A stretch of 64,000 bases of DNA from an uncultured Caryophanales bacterium. Lineage in GTDB: Bacteria > Bacillota_I > Bacilli_A > RFN20 > CAG-826. Within the stretch, counting starts at the first letter, position 1, and each line of letters starts with the position of its first letter. The position numbers were made by a program, and so were the translations under genes. Of this stretch, positions 44,574 through 54,040 are shown one piece after another. The stretch covers positions 28,325-92,324 of the forward strand of contig CABQKC010000002.1 of the NCBI GenBank assembly GCA_902464635.1. Direction: 5' to 3'. The notes beneath the pieces were generated by a model, which was not told the DNA's origin, ran no database searches, and was given only the letters and a program-made list of their open reading frames with translations.

Positions 44574-44605
44574 AAATAAAAAAATAAGGCACAAAATAGC
44601 CTTAT
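44574..44605 (-). terminator. Terminator overlapping the rpmG stop and abutting the hydrolase start
   Basis: On the - strand ATAAGGC (44605-44599) pairs with GCCTTAT (44590-44584), then TTTTTTTATTTT runs to within 3 bases of the next ATG. Confidence 0.8.
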
Positions 44606-44760
44606 TTCTTTTCCTTATGAAGTGTCATCTTATTGCACTTTGGACAGAATTTGTTGATTTCCATCTTGTTTGGATGGTTTCTCTTGTTTCTGGTGGTGAT
44701 ATAGTTTTCGTCGCCACATTCAGTGCATTTAAGTATAACTTGATCGCGTTTACTGGCCAT
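44602..44760 (-). CDS. rpmG: 50S ribosomal protein L33
   Basis: 52 residues, starting MASKRDQVILKC. Zinc-ribbon pairs CTEC (Cys12/15) and CPKC (Cys39/42) show the zinc-containing (C+) form. The middle ENYITTRNKRNHPNKMEINK is the L33 core. A GGGAG RBS lies upstream of ATG 44760. It is divergent from ispG. Confidence 0.96.
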   Translation of the reverse strand: MASKRDQVILKCTECGDENYITTRNKRNHPNKMEINKFCPKCNKMTLHKEKK

Positions 44761-44820
44761 TTTAGTATCTTCACTCTCCCTTGCGCGTTTAGAAGTCTAC
44801 CATAAGATTAATATAAAATC

Positions 44821-44826
44821 TATAAT
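44821..44826 (+). promoter_or_regulatory. -10 box of ispG
   Basis: TATAAT is 19 bases before ATG 44846. The implied leader is about 13 bases with no RBS. A TTG at 44834 would be nearer a leaderless position. Confidence 0.45.
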
Positions 44827-44845
44827 AGATTTGTTGGTAAATGAT

Positions 44846-45898
44846 ATGAATCAAAGAGAATTAACAAAAAAGATTAAAATCGGGAATACTTTTATAGGTG
44901 GATCAAATAAGGTTTTGATACAGTCGATGTGTAATATCAAAACTGAGAAATATCTAGATGTAATCAAACAAATTAATGAATGTGCTGCTGCTGGAGCAGA
45001 CTTAATGAGGGTATCTGTTCTAGATGAAAATGATGCCTATGCGATTTCTAAAATCAAGGAAGGAATCTCAATTCCTTTAATAGCAGATATCCATTTCGAA
45101 TATAAATTAGCCTTAATTTGCCTTGAGCAGGGAATTGATGCGATAAGAATTAATCCCGGAAATATCGGAAGCGTCGACAAAATAAAGCTAGTTGTAGACA
45201 AGGCTAAGGAAAAGCATGTCCCAATAAGAGTTGGGGTAAATTCAGGTTCAATGGATAAATCTATTTTCGATAATGATGGAATTGTTACAAGCCATTATTT
45301 ATATGAATCTGCTTTAAAACACGTAAAGATTCTTGAAAATTTGGGTTTTGAAGACATTGTCATATCTTTAAAAGGTTCGAATGCTAAAGAAACGATAGAA
45401 GCCTATAGATACGCTTCTAAGATGTTCAAGTATCCGCTCCACCTTGGAGTAACTGAAGCCGGGCCAAAAGACACTGGGTTAATTCGCTCTTCTGCTGGAT
45501 TAGCCCCATTGCTTCTAGAAGGGATTGGAGACACCATAAGGATTTCACTCAGCGATGATCCGGTTGAAGAAATCAAGGCAGCATCAAGACTACTTCATGA
45601 TTTAGGATTAAAAGACGACTATCCTACTTTTATATCTTGCCCAACATGTGGAAGGACTGAAGTTGATTTAATACCCACTGCCAAGATTATCCAAAAATAT
45701 ATTGAAGATAACCATATCAACAAGACTATTGCCATTATGGGTTGCATCGTAAATGGACCAGGAGAAGCTAGGCATGCCGATTTAGGCGCGGCTGGAGGGA
45801 ATGGAGTCTGGGCCATATTTAAAAAGGGCAAAGTTCTTAAAAGAGTTAAAAACGAAGATATCGTCGAAGAGCTTATCAAAGAAATCAATAAATTATAA
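44846..45898 (+). CDS. ispG: 4-hydroxy-3-methylbut-2-en-1-yl diphosphate synthase (flavodoxin)
   Basis: A 350-residue iron-sulfur enzyme of the MEP pathway that converts MEcPP to HMBPP. N-terminal TIM barrel (VLIQSMCNIKTE, IPLIADIHFEYKLAL, IRINPGNIG). The C-terminal cluster Cys lie in SCPTCGRTE and MGCIVNGPGEARHAD. The start is ATG 44846 (MNQRELTKKIKIGN). The convergent nfo gene overlaps its last 6 bases. Confidence 0.95.
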   Translation: MNQRELTKKIKIGNTFIGGSNKVLIQSMCNIKTEKYLDVIKQINECAAAGADLMRVSVLDENDAYAISKIKEGISIPLIADIHFEYKLALICLEQGIDAIRINPGNIGSVDKIKLVVDKAKEKHVPIRVGVNSGSMDKSIFDNDGIVTSHYLYESALKHVKILENLGFEDIVISLKGSNAKETIEAYRYASKMFKYPLHLGVTEAGPKDTGLIRSSAGLAPLLLEGIGDTIRISLSDDPVEEIKAASRLLHDLGLKDDYPTFISCPTCGRTEVDLIPTAKIIQKYIEDNHINKTIAIMGCIVNGPGEARHADLGAAGGNGVWAIFKKGKVLKRVKNEDIVEELIKEINKL

Positions 45899-46780
45899 AT
45901 TGCTAATAAAATCAGGCTCGAAAACGCCGTTACGTAGCATTTCTATCTCCTTTTTATATGGAGGTATCTTATTTACATAAGGGGTTTCTAATATTTTTGG
46001 AACGGATTTTATTCTAGGATTAGAGGCTATTTTCTTTAACTTTTCAAAGCCAATTGTCCCCATTCCGATATTCGCATGTCTATCTTTATGCGAATTTATT
46101 GGATTTAAAGAATCATTTAAATGTATGACTTTTAGCTTATCTAGCCCAATCAAAGAATCAAATTCATCTAATATTTTATCAAAATCAGATAAATCATAAC
46201 CCGCGTCATTTATATGGCAGGTATCTAAACAGACTCCAATTCTAGATTGATCAGTAATTCCTTTGACTAATTCTGACATCTCTTTGAAATTAATGCCTAT
46301 TTCATTTCCTTTTCCTGCCATGGTTTCTAGACAAATCGTTACATTGCCTTTAAAAGAATCAAATATAGAATTAATCGCGTTGCAAAGTGCTTCTTTACCC
46401 TTTTCAAAACCTAATCCTTTACTTGACCCAGGATGGAGGACGACTTTATTGACATTAAAAGAAACCGCCCTATTTAGCTCATTTTCTAGGAAAGATGAAG
46501 CAAAGCCGTATTTTTCTATATCCTCATCATTGGCCAAATTGATTATATAAGGGGCGTGAATGACTATATTATTTTCATCGAAGTTATTTTCTTTTAATAA
46601 TTCTCTTCCTTCCTCAATCCTTAGTCTAGACAAAGGAAGTCTAAGCGAATTTTGGGGAGCGCCCGTATAAAACATGAAAGCTGTCGAATTATAGGAAAGT
46701 GCTTCTTTTACTGTTCCTAGATAAAACAATGGGGAAGATAAAGAAACATGAGAACCAATTATTAAATCACTGTTTTTCAT
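45893..46780 (-). CDS. nfo: Endonuclease IV (AP endonuclease)
   Basis: A 295-residue tri-zinc TIM-barrel nuclease that cuts DNA at abasic sites. The metal ligands lie in VLHPGSSKG, CLETMAGKG, CLDTCHINDAGYDL, HLNDS and DRHANIGMGTIG, the family signature blocks. The start overlaps the helicase gene by 14 bases, so they are co-transcribed. Confidence 0.95.
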   Translation of the reverse strand: MKNSDLIIGSHVSLSSPLFYLGTVKEALSYNSTAFMFYTGAPQNSLRLPLSRLRIEEGRELLKENNFDENNIVIHAPYIINLANDEDIEKYGFASSFLENELNRAVSFNVNKVVLHPGSSKGLGFEKGKEALCNAINSIFDSFKGNVTICLETMAGKGNEIGINFKEMSELVKGITDQSRIGVCLDTCHINDAGYDLSDFDKILDEFDSLIGLDKLKVIHLNDSLNPINSHKDRHANIGMGTIGFEKLKKIASNPRIKSVPKILETPYVNKIPPYKKEIEMLRNGVFEPDFISNL

Positions 46781-48113
46781 AAGTCGCCTTCTTTATGGCT
46801 TTATTAATGGCTTTTCTTCTATATTTATTCTTGACTCTTTCGACAGCCCATTGTTGCTTCTTTTTATAACCTGGCTTGACTTTTTTAGATCCAGTCTTAG
46901 CTTTAGCAATCTTGATTTCCTTGCTTTCTTGCTCAGAAAGAGGCTTTTTCTTGCTAAATTTCTTTTTTGGCAATAATCCAACTGGATCAGGAACTAATCC
47001 ATCTTCTTTTAATATAAGGAAATCAAATTTGACTCCTTTTTTGATTAGTTCACTTGGAAGAGATGTCGAATCTGAATTATAGAAAACATAGGAATCCCCT
47101 ACCTTATCGAATCTTCCAGTCCTTCCAGCACGGTGATAATAATATTCAAGGTCATTTGGCAAATCCAAGGAAATGACATCGCTAACATCCTCAATATCGA
47201 TACCGCGTGAAAGCAAATCGCTAGCAACGATTATTTGGAACTTATTGTCTTTAATTAGCTTAATAGTCGATCTTCTTTTTCTTGCATCTAGATCGCTAGA
47301 AAACATTGTCACGGAATATCCATCTTGCTTCAATTCTTCATATGTTTTCTTTACATCTTCCTTTTTAGAGGCAAAGACAATGCATAAATATGGGTTCTTG
47401 AATTTAAGGAACCTCTTCAATGCTTCGATTTTACCAACGTGTTTTACATTAACTAAATGATGGCTAACGTTACTAGATGCCTTATTATCTTCGTTATCGA
47501 AAGAGAAATTGGTCCCAACATATTTTTCTAATCTATGTTTCAACCCTTCTTCTAAGGTAGCGGAAAATACCATGGTTTGGACATTGTCCCCTAGCATCGA
47601 ATATAAAGCATCGATAGAATCAAAATATCCTAGTTCCATTAGCATATCGGCTTCATCTAGGACTAAAGTCTTTACATTACGTAAATTTAATTCATACGAA
47701 TCACTTAGGATGTCTTTTAATCTACCAGGAGTCCCGATGACTATATGAGGCGCAATTGATAATCCTTGGCTAGATGAAGTCCTATCTTCTTCTGAGGTAA
47801 TTAACTTTATCTTTAACTTTTGGAAATAATTCTGGAATGGCTTTGCAAATTCATATACTTGCCTGGAAAGCTCCCTGCTTGGGGTAATTATTATGGCTTG
47901 AAGCCTAGGAAGAGAAGTATCAATCCTATCAATTATTGGAACTAGATAAGAATGGGTTTTCCCTGAGCCAGTCTCTGATTGGCATAAAAGTGATTTCCCT
48001 TGAAGGACTTTCGGGATTATGCGAAGCTGGACTGGTGATGGGGAGATATAATTTTGCTTTTTCAAGGCCTCTACCATGGTCTTGGATAAATTTAATGATG
48101 AAAATGTACTCAT
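46767..48113 (-). CDS. DEAD-box RNA helicase
   Basis: 448 residues. Q motif (KKQNYISPSPVQLRIIP), Walker A SETGSGKT, DEAD box LDEADML, motif III SAT, motif VI HRAGRTGR, and a basic C-terminal tail (KKKFSKKKPL ... KKKQQWAVERVKNKYRRK) for RNA binding. It is a CshA/CshB-like protein for ribosome assembly or mRNA decay, but cannot be assigned more narrowly. ATG 48113 starts the Q-motif region, with TATAAT 10 bases upstream and no RBS. The far-upstream start at 48152 would overlap that promoter. Confidence 0.92.
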   Translation of the reverse strand: MSTFSSLNLSKTMVEALKKQNYISPSPVQLRIIPKVLQGKSLLCQSETGSGKTHSYLVPIIDRIDTSLPRLQAIIITPSRELSRQVYEFAKPFQNYFQKLKIKLITSEEDRTSSSQGLSIAPHIVIGTPGRLKDILSDSYELNLRNVKTLVLDEADMLMELGYFDSIDALYSMLGDNVQTMVFSATLEEGLKHRLEKYVGTNFSFDNEDNKASSNVSHHLVNVKHVGKIEALKRFLKFKNPYLCIVFASKKEDVKKTYEELKQDGYSVTMFSSDLDARKRRSTIKLIKDNKFQIIVASDLLSRGIDIEDVSDVISLDLPNDLEYYYHRAGRTGRFDKVGDSYVFYNSDSTSLPSELIKKGVKFDFLILKEDGLVPDPVGLLPKKKFSKKKPLSEQESKEIKIAKAKTGSKKVKPGYKKKQQWAVERVKNKYRRKAINKAIKKATYEKQ

Positions 48114-48162
48114 AACAATTAAAATTATAAAGGAAAGGAAAGAGCAATTCACTTCTAAATCA

Positions 48163-49014
48163 ATGGAAATTCATATAATTAATCCAATTGGCTTTTGTTT
48201 TGGGGTAACTAGGGCCATAGATATTGCTTCTAAATTAGATAAACGCAAGAAGATTACTTTCTTAGGTATGGTTGTCCATAATGAAGAAGTCATATCTAGT
48301 TTTTCTTCCGCTAACATCAACATTATTGATGAAAGGAAATACGATCTAAAAAAAGCTCTTCTTCAAGTTGAAGATGGGACAATCGTTGTTTTTTCCGCCC
48401 ATGGGCATCCTAAAGAATATGAAGAAATTGCTAGAAAGAAAAATCTAATTCAAATAGACACGACTTGCCCTCTAGTGGCCCTAAATCTTAAGCTAGGGCT
48501 AGATTATGCTTCCGAAGGATTAATCTACATAGGAAGTAAAAATCATCTAGAAGCATCTTCTTTTAGGCTTAATTGCCCTGCTTCCTATTTCTTTGATATT
48601 TCTAGTTACTCATATTTAGCAAAGCCAGAAATCGATATTAAGCATGTAATCTCGCAAACGACCTTGTCTACAAGCGAGGTAGATAAGGCTATAAAGATAA
48701 TTCAAAAGGATTATCCAAATGCCAAATTAGAAAGAAGTGTCTGCAATGCGACCAAAGCTAGGCAAGTCGCCCTTTCTAATTTAGAAAATGATTATGATGC
48801 AATTATAGTTATAGGTTCGCCTTCTTCGTCAAATACAAATAAATTGTTTAGCATTGCTAAAAGCAAGAACAAGAATTCCTATTTGATACTTAACCGCAAT
48901 GAGCTTAAGCAAATAAAGGATTTACCTAAATATAAAAAAATTGCCCTCTGCAGCGGAACTTCCGCTTCGATGAAGACAATTGATGAATGTTTGGAATATT
49001 TAAGATCCCTTTAA
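48163..49014 (+). CDS. ispH: 4-hydroxy-3-methylbut-2-enyl diphosphate reductase
   Basis: A 283-residue [4Fe-4S] enzyme, last step of the MEP pathway, giving IPP and DMAPP. Cluster Cys lie in PIGFCFGVTRAI, IDTTCPLV and RSVCNATKARQ. VVHNEEV, SAHGHP, SQTTLS and CSGTSASM are the other conserved blocks. ATG 48163 directly precedes the family start. The nearest purine-rich RBS-like run is about 20 bases away. The stop overlaps the end of trmK on the other strand. Confidence 0.94.
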   Translation: MEIHIINPIGFCFGVTRAIDIASKLDKRKKITFLGMVVHNEEVISSFSSANINIIDERKYDLKKALLQVEDGTIVVFSAHGHPKEYEEIARKKNLIQIDTTCPLVALNLKLGLDYASEGLIYIGSKNHLEASSFRLNCPASYFFDISSYSYLAKPEIDIKHVISQTTLSTSEVDKAIKIIQKDYPNAKLERSVCNATKARQVALSNLENDYDAIIVIGSPSSSNTNKLFSIAKSKNKNSYLILNRNELKQIKDLPKYKKIALCSGTSASMKTIDECLEYLRSL

Positions 49015-49680
49015 GGTAGAAGCTAATATCCTATATAAGGAGAGGGCTTGTTCTCTTTTTTCTTTGCTTAATCCTTTATTTAATAAGGCAGATACCTTCT
49101 TCCTTTGGATTTCAACCCATTCAAGGAATATCGGGTCTCTTTCTTTTAATAGTTTCGGTCCTAATAACAATTCTTTTTGGGTATAAGGCTTAGATGGTTT
49201 GCCACGGCTAAATTTAACGATGGAATAGAAGATTTTATCTTCATAGACCATCTTTTCTTCACTAATTTTAAAGCCTAGCTCCACTATTTTTTCTCTAACC
49301 AACTTTAAGTCACGATGCGGATCGACAATTATAGTTTTTACGTTATCTAGCTTTTCTTTGTGGGAACAAAGTATATCGGTAGTCAAAATACCACCTAATC
49401 CACATAGGCATAAAGTATCGACTTCACCCATTAAATCAGATATTCCATCACTTTTAGAGGCGAATATCTTCGATGATAAACCATAGGCATCGATATTTGA
49501 TTTCATCCTTATGAATGGACCGACTTTATTTTCGACAGCCTGCGCATAATCTATGATTCCTTTAGAAACTAGATAAATTGGCAAATGCGCGTGATCACTA
49601 CCAATATCGGCCAAGAATGAATTAGGGGCAACAAAATTAGCAACAGCCTGCAATCTTTTTGACAATCTAACGTTAGGCAC
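49000..49680 (-). CDS. trmK: tRNA (adenine(22)-N1)-methyltransferase TrmK
   Basis: 226 residues. RLSKRLQAVANFVAPNSFLADIGSDHAHLP holds the SAM-binding Rossmann motif (ADIGSDHA), followed by LCGLGG and IVDPHRD. The gene follows rpoD-type genes in many Bacillota, as here. It methylates A22 of tRNA. It overlaps the upstream sigma gene by 8 bases. Confidence 0.93.
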   Translation of the reverse strand: MPNVRLSKRLQAVANFVAPNSFLADIGSDHAHLPIYLVSKGIIDYAQAVENKVGPFIRMKSNIDAYGLSSKIFASKSDGISDLMGEVDTLCLCGLGGILTTDILCSHKEKLDNVKTIIVDPHRDLKLVREKIVELGFKISEEKMVYEDKIFYSIVKFSRGKPSKPYTQKELLLGPKLLKERDPIFLEWVEIQRKKVSALLNKGLSKEKREQALSLYRILASTLKGS

Positions 49681-50695
49681 TTTTCTTTTCTTCCTCCAAT
49701 CCTTTTTTCATCCTAAGGAGGGCTTGCTCTTTTAATTGCCTTGCCCTTTCCCTAGATATATTCATTTCTTTTCCGATTTCTTCTAATGTTTTTGGTTCGT
49801 TGCCATTTAGCCCAAAGGCATTCTCGATGACAAATTTTTCCCTATCTGGAAGATACCTTAGTCCATCTTTTACCATGATAGAGGCATCTTCTTTTTCTAA
49901 AGATTTTGAAATAGATTCATCATTAGATGGGACTAAATCACTAATAGAACCATCTTCGCCTTCTTTTATAGGAGAATCCAAATCAACTATGGTTGTCGGT
50001 ATCGATAACATTTCCTTGACTTGGTCTTTATTAATATCGCCTAAATAAGAAGCGATTTCTTCATTTGTTGGCGGATTTCCGTTCTTTTCGCTTAATTCAT
50101 CATAGGCTTTTTTTACTCTAGATATTTCAATTGAGCGATGAAGAGGCACTTTTATTGGCCTAGATAATTCGATGACGGCTTTTGTTACGGCTTGAGTGAT
50201 CCACCAATGGGCATAGGTAGAGAAACGGTTCCCCTTTGTATAATCAAATTTCTCAACTGCCCTATATAATCCAATATTTCCTTCTTGTATCAAATCTAGA
50301 AGAGGCACTCCCCTCCCTTGATAATGCTTTGCAATAGAGACAACTAGGCGAAGATTAGAATTAATAAGGGTAGTCCTAGCTAATTCAGCCTCTTTCTTTT
50401 CTTCGCTAGTCGCATTTTCCTTGCTTCCATCTAGCAAGGCTTTTCCTAGTTTTTGCTCTTCTTCCTTGCTTAAAAGAGGATAGGCTCCTATAGAATGAAG
50501 ATAAATCGAAAGCGGCTCGGTTCCAGTTGAAGAGATAGAGATTGGTTCATTAAGGAGTTCACTTATTTTTTTATCGCTAACTTCCTCTTTTGTTTCATCT
50601 TCACCATCTTCTAGAACGGCATCTTCCTCTTCCTTACTTAAAGGAAGGGAATCGTTATCTAGGTCGATTTGCTTTGATTTATCTTCTTTTTCCAT
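49673..50695 (-). CDS. Second sigma-70 factor (group 2-like), directly downstream of rpoD
   Basis: 340 residues with regions 1.2 (PLSIYLHSIGAYPLL), 2 (INSNLRLVVSIAKHYQGRG, LLDLIQEGNIGL, RFSTYAHWWITQAV), 3 and 4 (REKFVIENAFGLNG; EEIGKEMNISRERARQLKEQ). It has an acidic N-terminal tail instead of the long region 1.1 of its neighbour. Its region 4.2 helix and region 2.4-3.0 differ from the adjacent RpoD, so it may read different promoters. It starts 5 bases after the rpoD stop. Confidence 0.88.
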   Translation of the reverse strand: MEKEDKSKQIDLDNDSLPLSKEEEDAVLEDGEDETKEEVSDKKISELLNEPISISSTGTEPLSIYLHSIGAYPLLSKEEEQKLGKALLDGSKENATSEEKKEAELARTTLINSNLRLVVSIAKHYQGRGVPLLDLIQEGNIGLYRAVEKFDYTKGNRFSTYAHWWITQAVTKAVIELSRPIKVPLHRSIEISRVKKAYDELSEKNGNPPTNEEIASYLGDINKDQVKEMLSIPTTIVDLDSPIKEGEDGSISDLVPSNDESISKSLEKEDASIMVKDGLRYLPDREKFVIENAFGLNGNEPKTLEEIGKEMNISRERARQLKEQALLRMKKGLEEEKKSA

Positions 50696-50700
50696 ATTTT

Positions 50701-52104
50701 TTATCTAGATCCGTTGAAATGAGGGTCATTCATGAAGGCTGGGTCACGGTAATCACCGAGCTTTTTTGCTCTAGTTGGGTGGCGAAGCTTTCTGATGGCC
50801 TTGGCTTCGATTTGCCTAATTCTTTCTCTAGTAACATTAAATTCACGTCCGACTTCTTCTAGAGTCCTTGGCCTATTGTCATCAAGTCCATAACGTAAGC
50901 GTAAGACTCTTTCTTCCCTGTCGGTCAAGTCTTTCATTATTTCATAGAGTTCATCTTTTAATAATGATTTAGTCGTATATTCCTCAGGAGATTGGGCTTC
51001 TTTATCTTCGATGAAGTCCCCTAGATGGGAATCATCTTCTTCGCCAATTGGGGTTTCTAGTGAAACTGGTTCAAGGGCAATGCGTTGGATTTCCCTAATT
51101 CTTTCTGGAGAAAGTGAACCATCCATCTTATCAGAAATTTCTTCCGCGGTTGGATCTCTTCCTAATTCCTGGACTAATTGACGTTGGACACGGGTCATCT
51201 TGTTAATAGTTTCAACCATATGGACAGGAATTCTAATAGTCCTAGCTTGGTCAGCAATGGCCCTAGTTATAGCCTGACGAATCCACCAAGTTGCATAGGT
51301 AGAGAACTTAAATCCTTTGGTATAATCGAACTTTTCAACAGCTTTGATTAAACCCATGTTACCTTCTTGGATTAAATCAAGGAAGTGCATTCCACGTCCG
51401 ACATAATGCTTTGCAATAGCGATAACTAATCTAAGGTTAGCATTTATTAAGTGGTCTTTTGCTTCTTTACCTTCTTGCTTTTCTTCTTCGGTAGCATCCG
51501 GTTTATTTCTAATAACTATCTTTTTGGCAAGTTCAGTTTCTTGATCGCCAGTAAGCAAGTCAACCTTACCGATTTCTTTTAGATACATCTTAACGGAGTC
51601 ATTGACTTTGACTTCACCGATTCCGACTTTAGCAAAATCAGCAAGGGCAACTGCTTCTTTATCTTCATCAGAAATCAAGGAATCATCACCAGCATCGACT
51701 TCGTCTTGTTCCATTTCTCTTTCGATATCTTCATCAGACATGGAACCTGGCATTTCTATATCTTCTTCCTCTTGGGCATCATCGGATTCGATTTTTATCT
51801 TGTTTTCTTTGAAATAAGTGAATAATTCATCGAAATCATCTTCGCTCATATCAAGGTGAGCAACGGCATCCATGACATCACCAGCATTGATATAGCCATC
51901 TTTTTTGCCCTTCTTTAGGAACTTTTTCTTGATGGAATCTAATGAAACGATAGCTTCGTCGTCATCATCGATGAAGTCAACATCTTCATCTTCATCGAGG
52001 ACTTCTTCTTTTTCTACTTTGACCTTGCTTGCCTTAGTGGTTTTCTTTTTCTTCTTTTCATTACAAGTTTCACATTCATCTAGTGCTATTTTCTTTTCTT
52101 TCAT
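50701..52104 (-). CDS. rpoD: Primary sigma factor RpoD (SigA)
   Basis: 467 residues. The Lys/Glu/Asp-rich N-terminal region 1.1 is followed by region 1.2 (DSVKMYLKEIGKVDLL), region 2 (NLRLVIAIAKHYVGRGMHFLDLIQEG, KFSTYATWWIRQAITRAIAD), region 3 and region 4 (DREERVLRLRYGLDDN, EEVGREFNVTRERIRQIEAKA). The wording of regions 2.4 and 4.2 is that of a housekeeping sigma, matching the TATAAT/TTGNNN promoters here. AAGGAG RBS. It lies in the dnaG-rpoD macromolecular-synthesis operon. Confidence 0.97.
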   Translation of the reverse strand: MKEKKIALDECETCNEKKKKKTTKASKVKVEKEEVLDEDEDVDFIDDDDEAIVSLDSIKKKFLKKGKKDGYINAGDVMDAVAHLDMSEDDFDELFTYFKENKIKIESDDAQEEEDIEMPGSMSDEDIEREMEQDEVDAGDDSLISDEDKEAVALADFAKVGIGEVKVNDSVKMYLKEIGKVDLLTGDQETELAKKIVIRNKPDATEEEKQEGKEAKDHLINANLRLVIAIAKHYVGRGMHFLDLIQEGNMGLIKAVEKFDYTKGFKFSTYATWWIRQAITRAIADQARTIRIPVHMVETINKMTRVQRQLVQELGRDPTAEEISDKMDGSLSPERIREIQRIALEPVSLETPIGEEDDSHLGDFIEDKEAQSPEEYTTKSLLKDELYEIMKDLTDREERVLRLRYGLDDNRPRTLEEVGREFNVTRERIRQIEAKAIRKLRHPTRAKKLGDYRDPAFMNDPHFNGSR

Positions 52105-52158
52105 AACAATCTCCTTTTGATAAGTATTTTCTAGGCATCTCCAAACCTAGCAATCTCT

Positions 52159-53967
52159 TCATTTGTTCTGTTTTCTTTTCCACCTCTCCCTTATGTTGTT
52201 TGCGTATTCTGCAAGGGCTTTGCCTTGCTCGGTATTAGAGGAAGAAGAGAGCCCTCTTATAGCCTTCTCCTTCTCTTGTTCTGCTTTTCTTTCTTCGTTG
52301 ATTATGTTTTCGCATTGTGTCAATGAAGTCTTGCTATAATCCTCGCTAGAAAAGGCAATATCGGAAACAATGTCGGATAATTCCTTTGATGATGGGTTTT
52401 CATCAAATCTAGCGGTAAGTAAGGATAAATCGACCTTTTCTTCTTTGTGCGTATCTTTATAATCCAATAAATAATTTGCGATGTCTTGATATAAGTCGTT
52501 ATAGAAGAAATGCACATTATGTTCGAAGAAATCGATGGCGTTTTCATCTATAAGCATCATGGCTAGGATTGTTTTCTCAGCCTCATCAAGTCTTTTGTTT
52601 CGCTTATTATTTTTCTTGAACCCTCTTTTTAGCTTTTCTTCAAAATAATAAGGAGTTTCGATTTCATCGATTGAATTTTCCTTATACTGATTGAATATAT
52701 TCCTGATCGCACTTACTTCATATCCAGTCGCATTAGACAACTTGACGAAATAATTCTCTAATTCTATAGGCGAAGTAATTGAAGTTAGGAAGGAAATTGA
52801 GGAAGTTATCAATTTGTTTTTATCATCCGCATTAGAAAGTTTCTTCGTATGGAGATAATATCCAAGTTGGAAGTCAAATGGTTCAACAAGGTTATTCATC
52901 CTCTTTTTGACCCCTTCGGCACCCTCTTCATCAAAAATATCGTCAGGATCGCGTAAATCGCCTTCATAATCGACTAATTTGAAATTAATTCCGCTCTTTT
53001 TCAAGGCAGGAAGCATTTTCATCATAGCCATTTGGCCAGGTTCATCACCATCAAGGCAAAGCCTTATCTCGCATTTTAATCTCGATAATAAGGCAATTTG
53101 GTCATCGGTGAAGGCGGTCCCCATGAGTGCAACAGCATTATTTAACCCTGATTTCTCTAAGGCCATCACATCCATGAATCCTTCCAAAACATAGCAGTAG
53201 CCATCTTTTTTAGCATTAAGAACCACGTTATGGTAGTTATAGAGAATCGAGCCTTTATGGAACAAGCGTGTTTCTGGGGAATTTATATATTTAGCGGAAT
53301 CATCTTTTTCTAGTTGCCTAGCAGAAAATCCCACTACTTGGCCATATCTATCGCAAAGAGGGAAAATCAATCTACCTGAATTATGGTCGGAGGTGCCTTC
53401 GCTTCTAACCAAAGCTATTCCAATATCTTCTATAGATTTAAGGGAATGTCCCTTGGCTTGGAGGAATTTAATTGTCTTAACCCCATCTAAAGGAGAATAG
53501 CCAATCCCGTATTTAACGATCTGATCTTGGTTTATTCCTCTTTTTTCTAGATATTGTCTAGCTTTTTCGGCTTCAGGAGTCGAAAGACAATAGACATAAT
53601 ATTTTTGCAAATCGTTGATTGTAGACTTTAGTTTCTCTAAATCAGGGTCTTTGCTTTTTGTAATAGAAATAGCATTTAACCTAGGATCACGGAATCCAAT
53701 GATATTCGCCACATCTCTAGCAGCTTCTTCATATGATTCGTTTTTGAATTTAGAGACAAAAGTTATAACGTTGCCACCTTCGCCACAAGAGAAACATTTC
53801 CAAATCCGCTTTTCAGGAGAAATATGCATAGAAGGATGCTTATCGTTATGGAAAGGACACAAGGCTTTATATGACCTTCCGCTTTTTTCTATCCTTATAT
53901 TAAAAGAAGAAATAACATCAATGATATTTGCTTGTTGAATTATCGCTTCATACAATTCGTTATCCAT
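52159..53967 (-). CDS. dnaG: DNA primase
   Basis: 602 residues. The N-terminal zinc ribbon (CPFHNDKHPS, CFSCGEGGNVI) is followed by the TOPRIM core (VLEGFMDVMALEKSG, DGDEPGQMA) and a C-terminal DnaB-interaction region. It makes replication primers. AAAGGAG is upstream of the ATG. Adjacent to rpoD, as in most Bacillota. Confidence 0.96.
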   Translation of the reverse strand: MDNELYEAIIQQANIIDVISSFNIRIEKSGRSYKALCPFHNDKHPSMHISPEKRIWKCFSCGEGGNVITFVSKFKNESYEEAARDVANIIGFRDPRLNAISITKSKDPDLEKLKSTINDLQKYYVYCLSTPEAEKARQYLEKRGINQDQIVKYGIGYSPLDGVKTIKFLQAKGHSLKSIEDIGIALVRSEGTSDHNSGRLIFPLCDRYGQVVGFSARQLEKDDSAKYINSPETRLFHKGSILYNYHNVVLNAKKDGYCYVLEGFMDVMALEKSGLNNAVALMGTAFTDDQIALLSRLKCEIRLCLDGDEPGQMAMMKMLPALKKSGINFKLVDYEGDLRDPDDIFDEEGAEGVKKRMNNLVEPFDFQLGYYLHTKKLSNADDKNKLITSSISFLTSITSPIELENYFVKLSNATGYEVSAIRNIFNQYKENSIDEIETPYYFEEKLKRGFKKNNKRNKRLDEAEKTILAMMLIDENAIDFFEHNVHFFYNDLYQDIANYLLDYKDTHKEEKVDLSLLTARFDENPSSKELSDIVSDIAFSSEDYSKTSLTQCENIINEERKAEQEKEKAIRGLSSSSNTEQGKALAEYANNIRERWKRKQNK

Positions 53968-54040
53968 GTCATTTCTCCTTTCTTATCTATTAAATAGATA
54001 TAACTACTAATTTATTACTTTATTTATACTAGATTATTAC

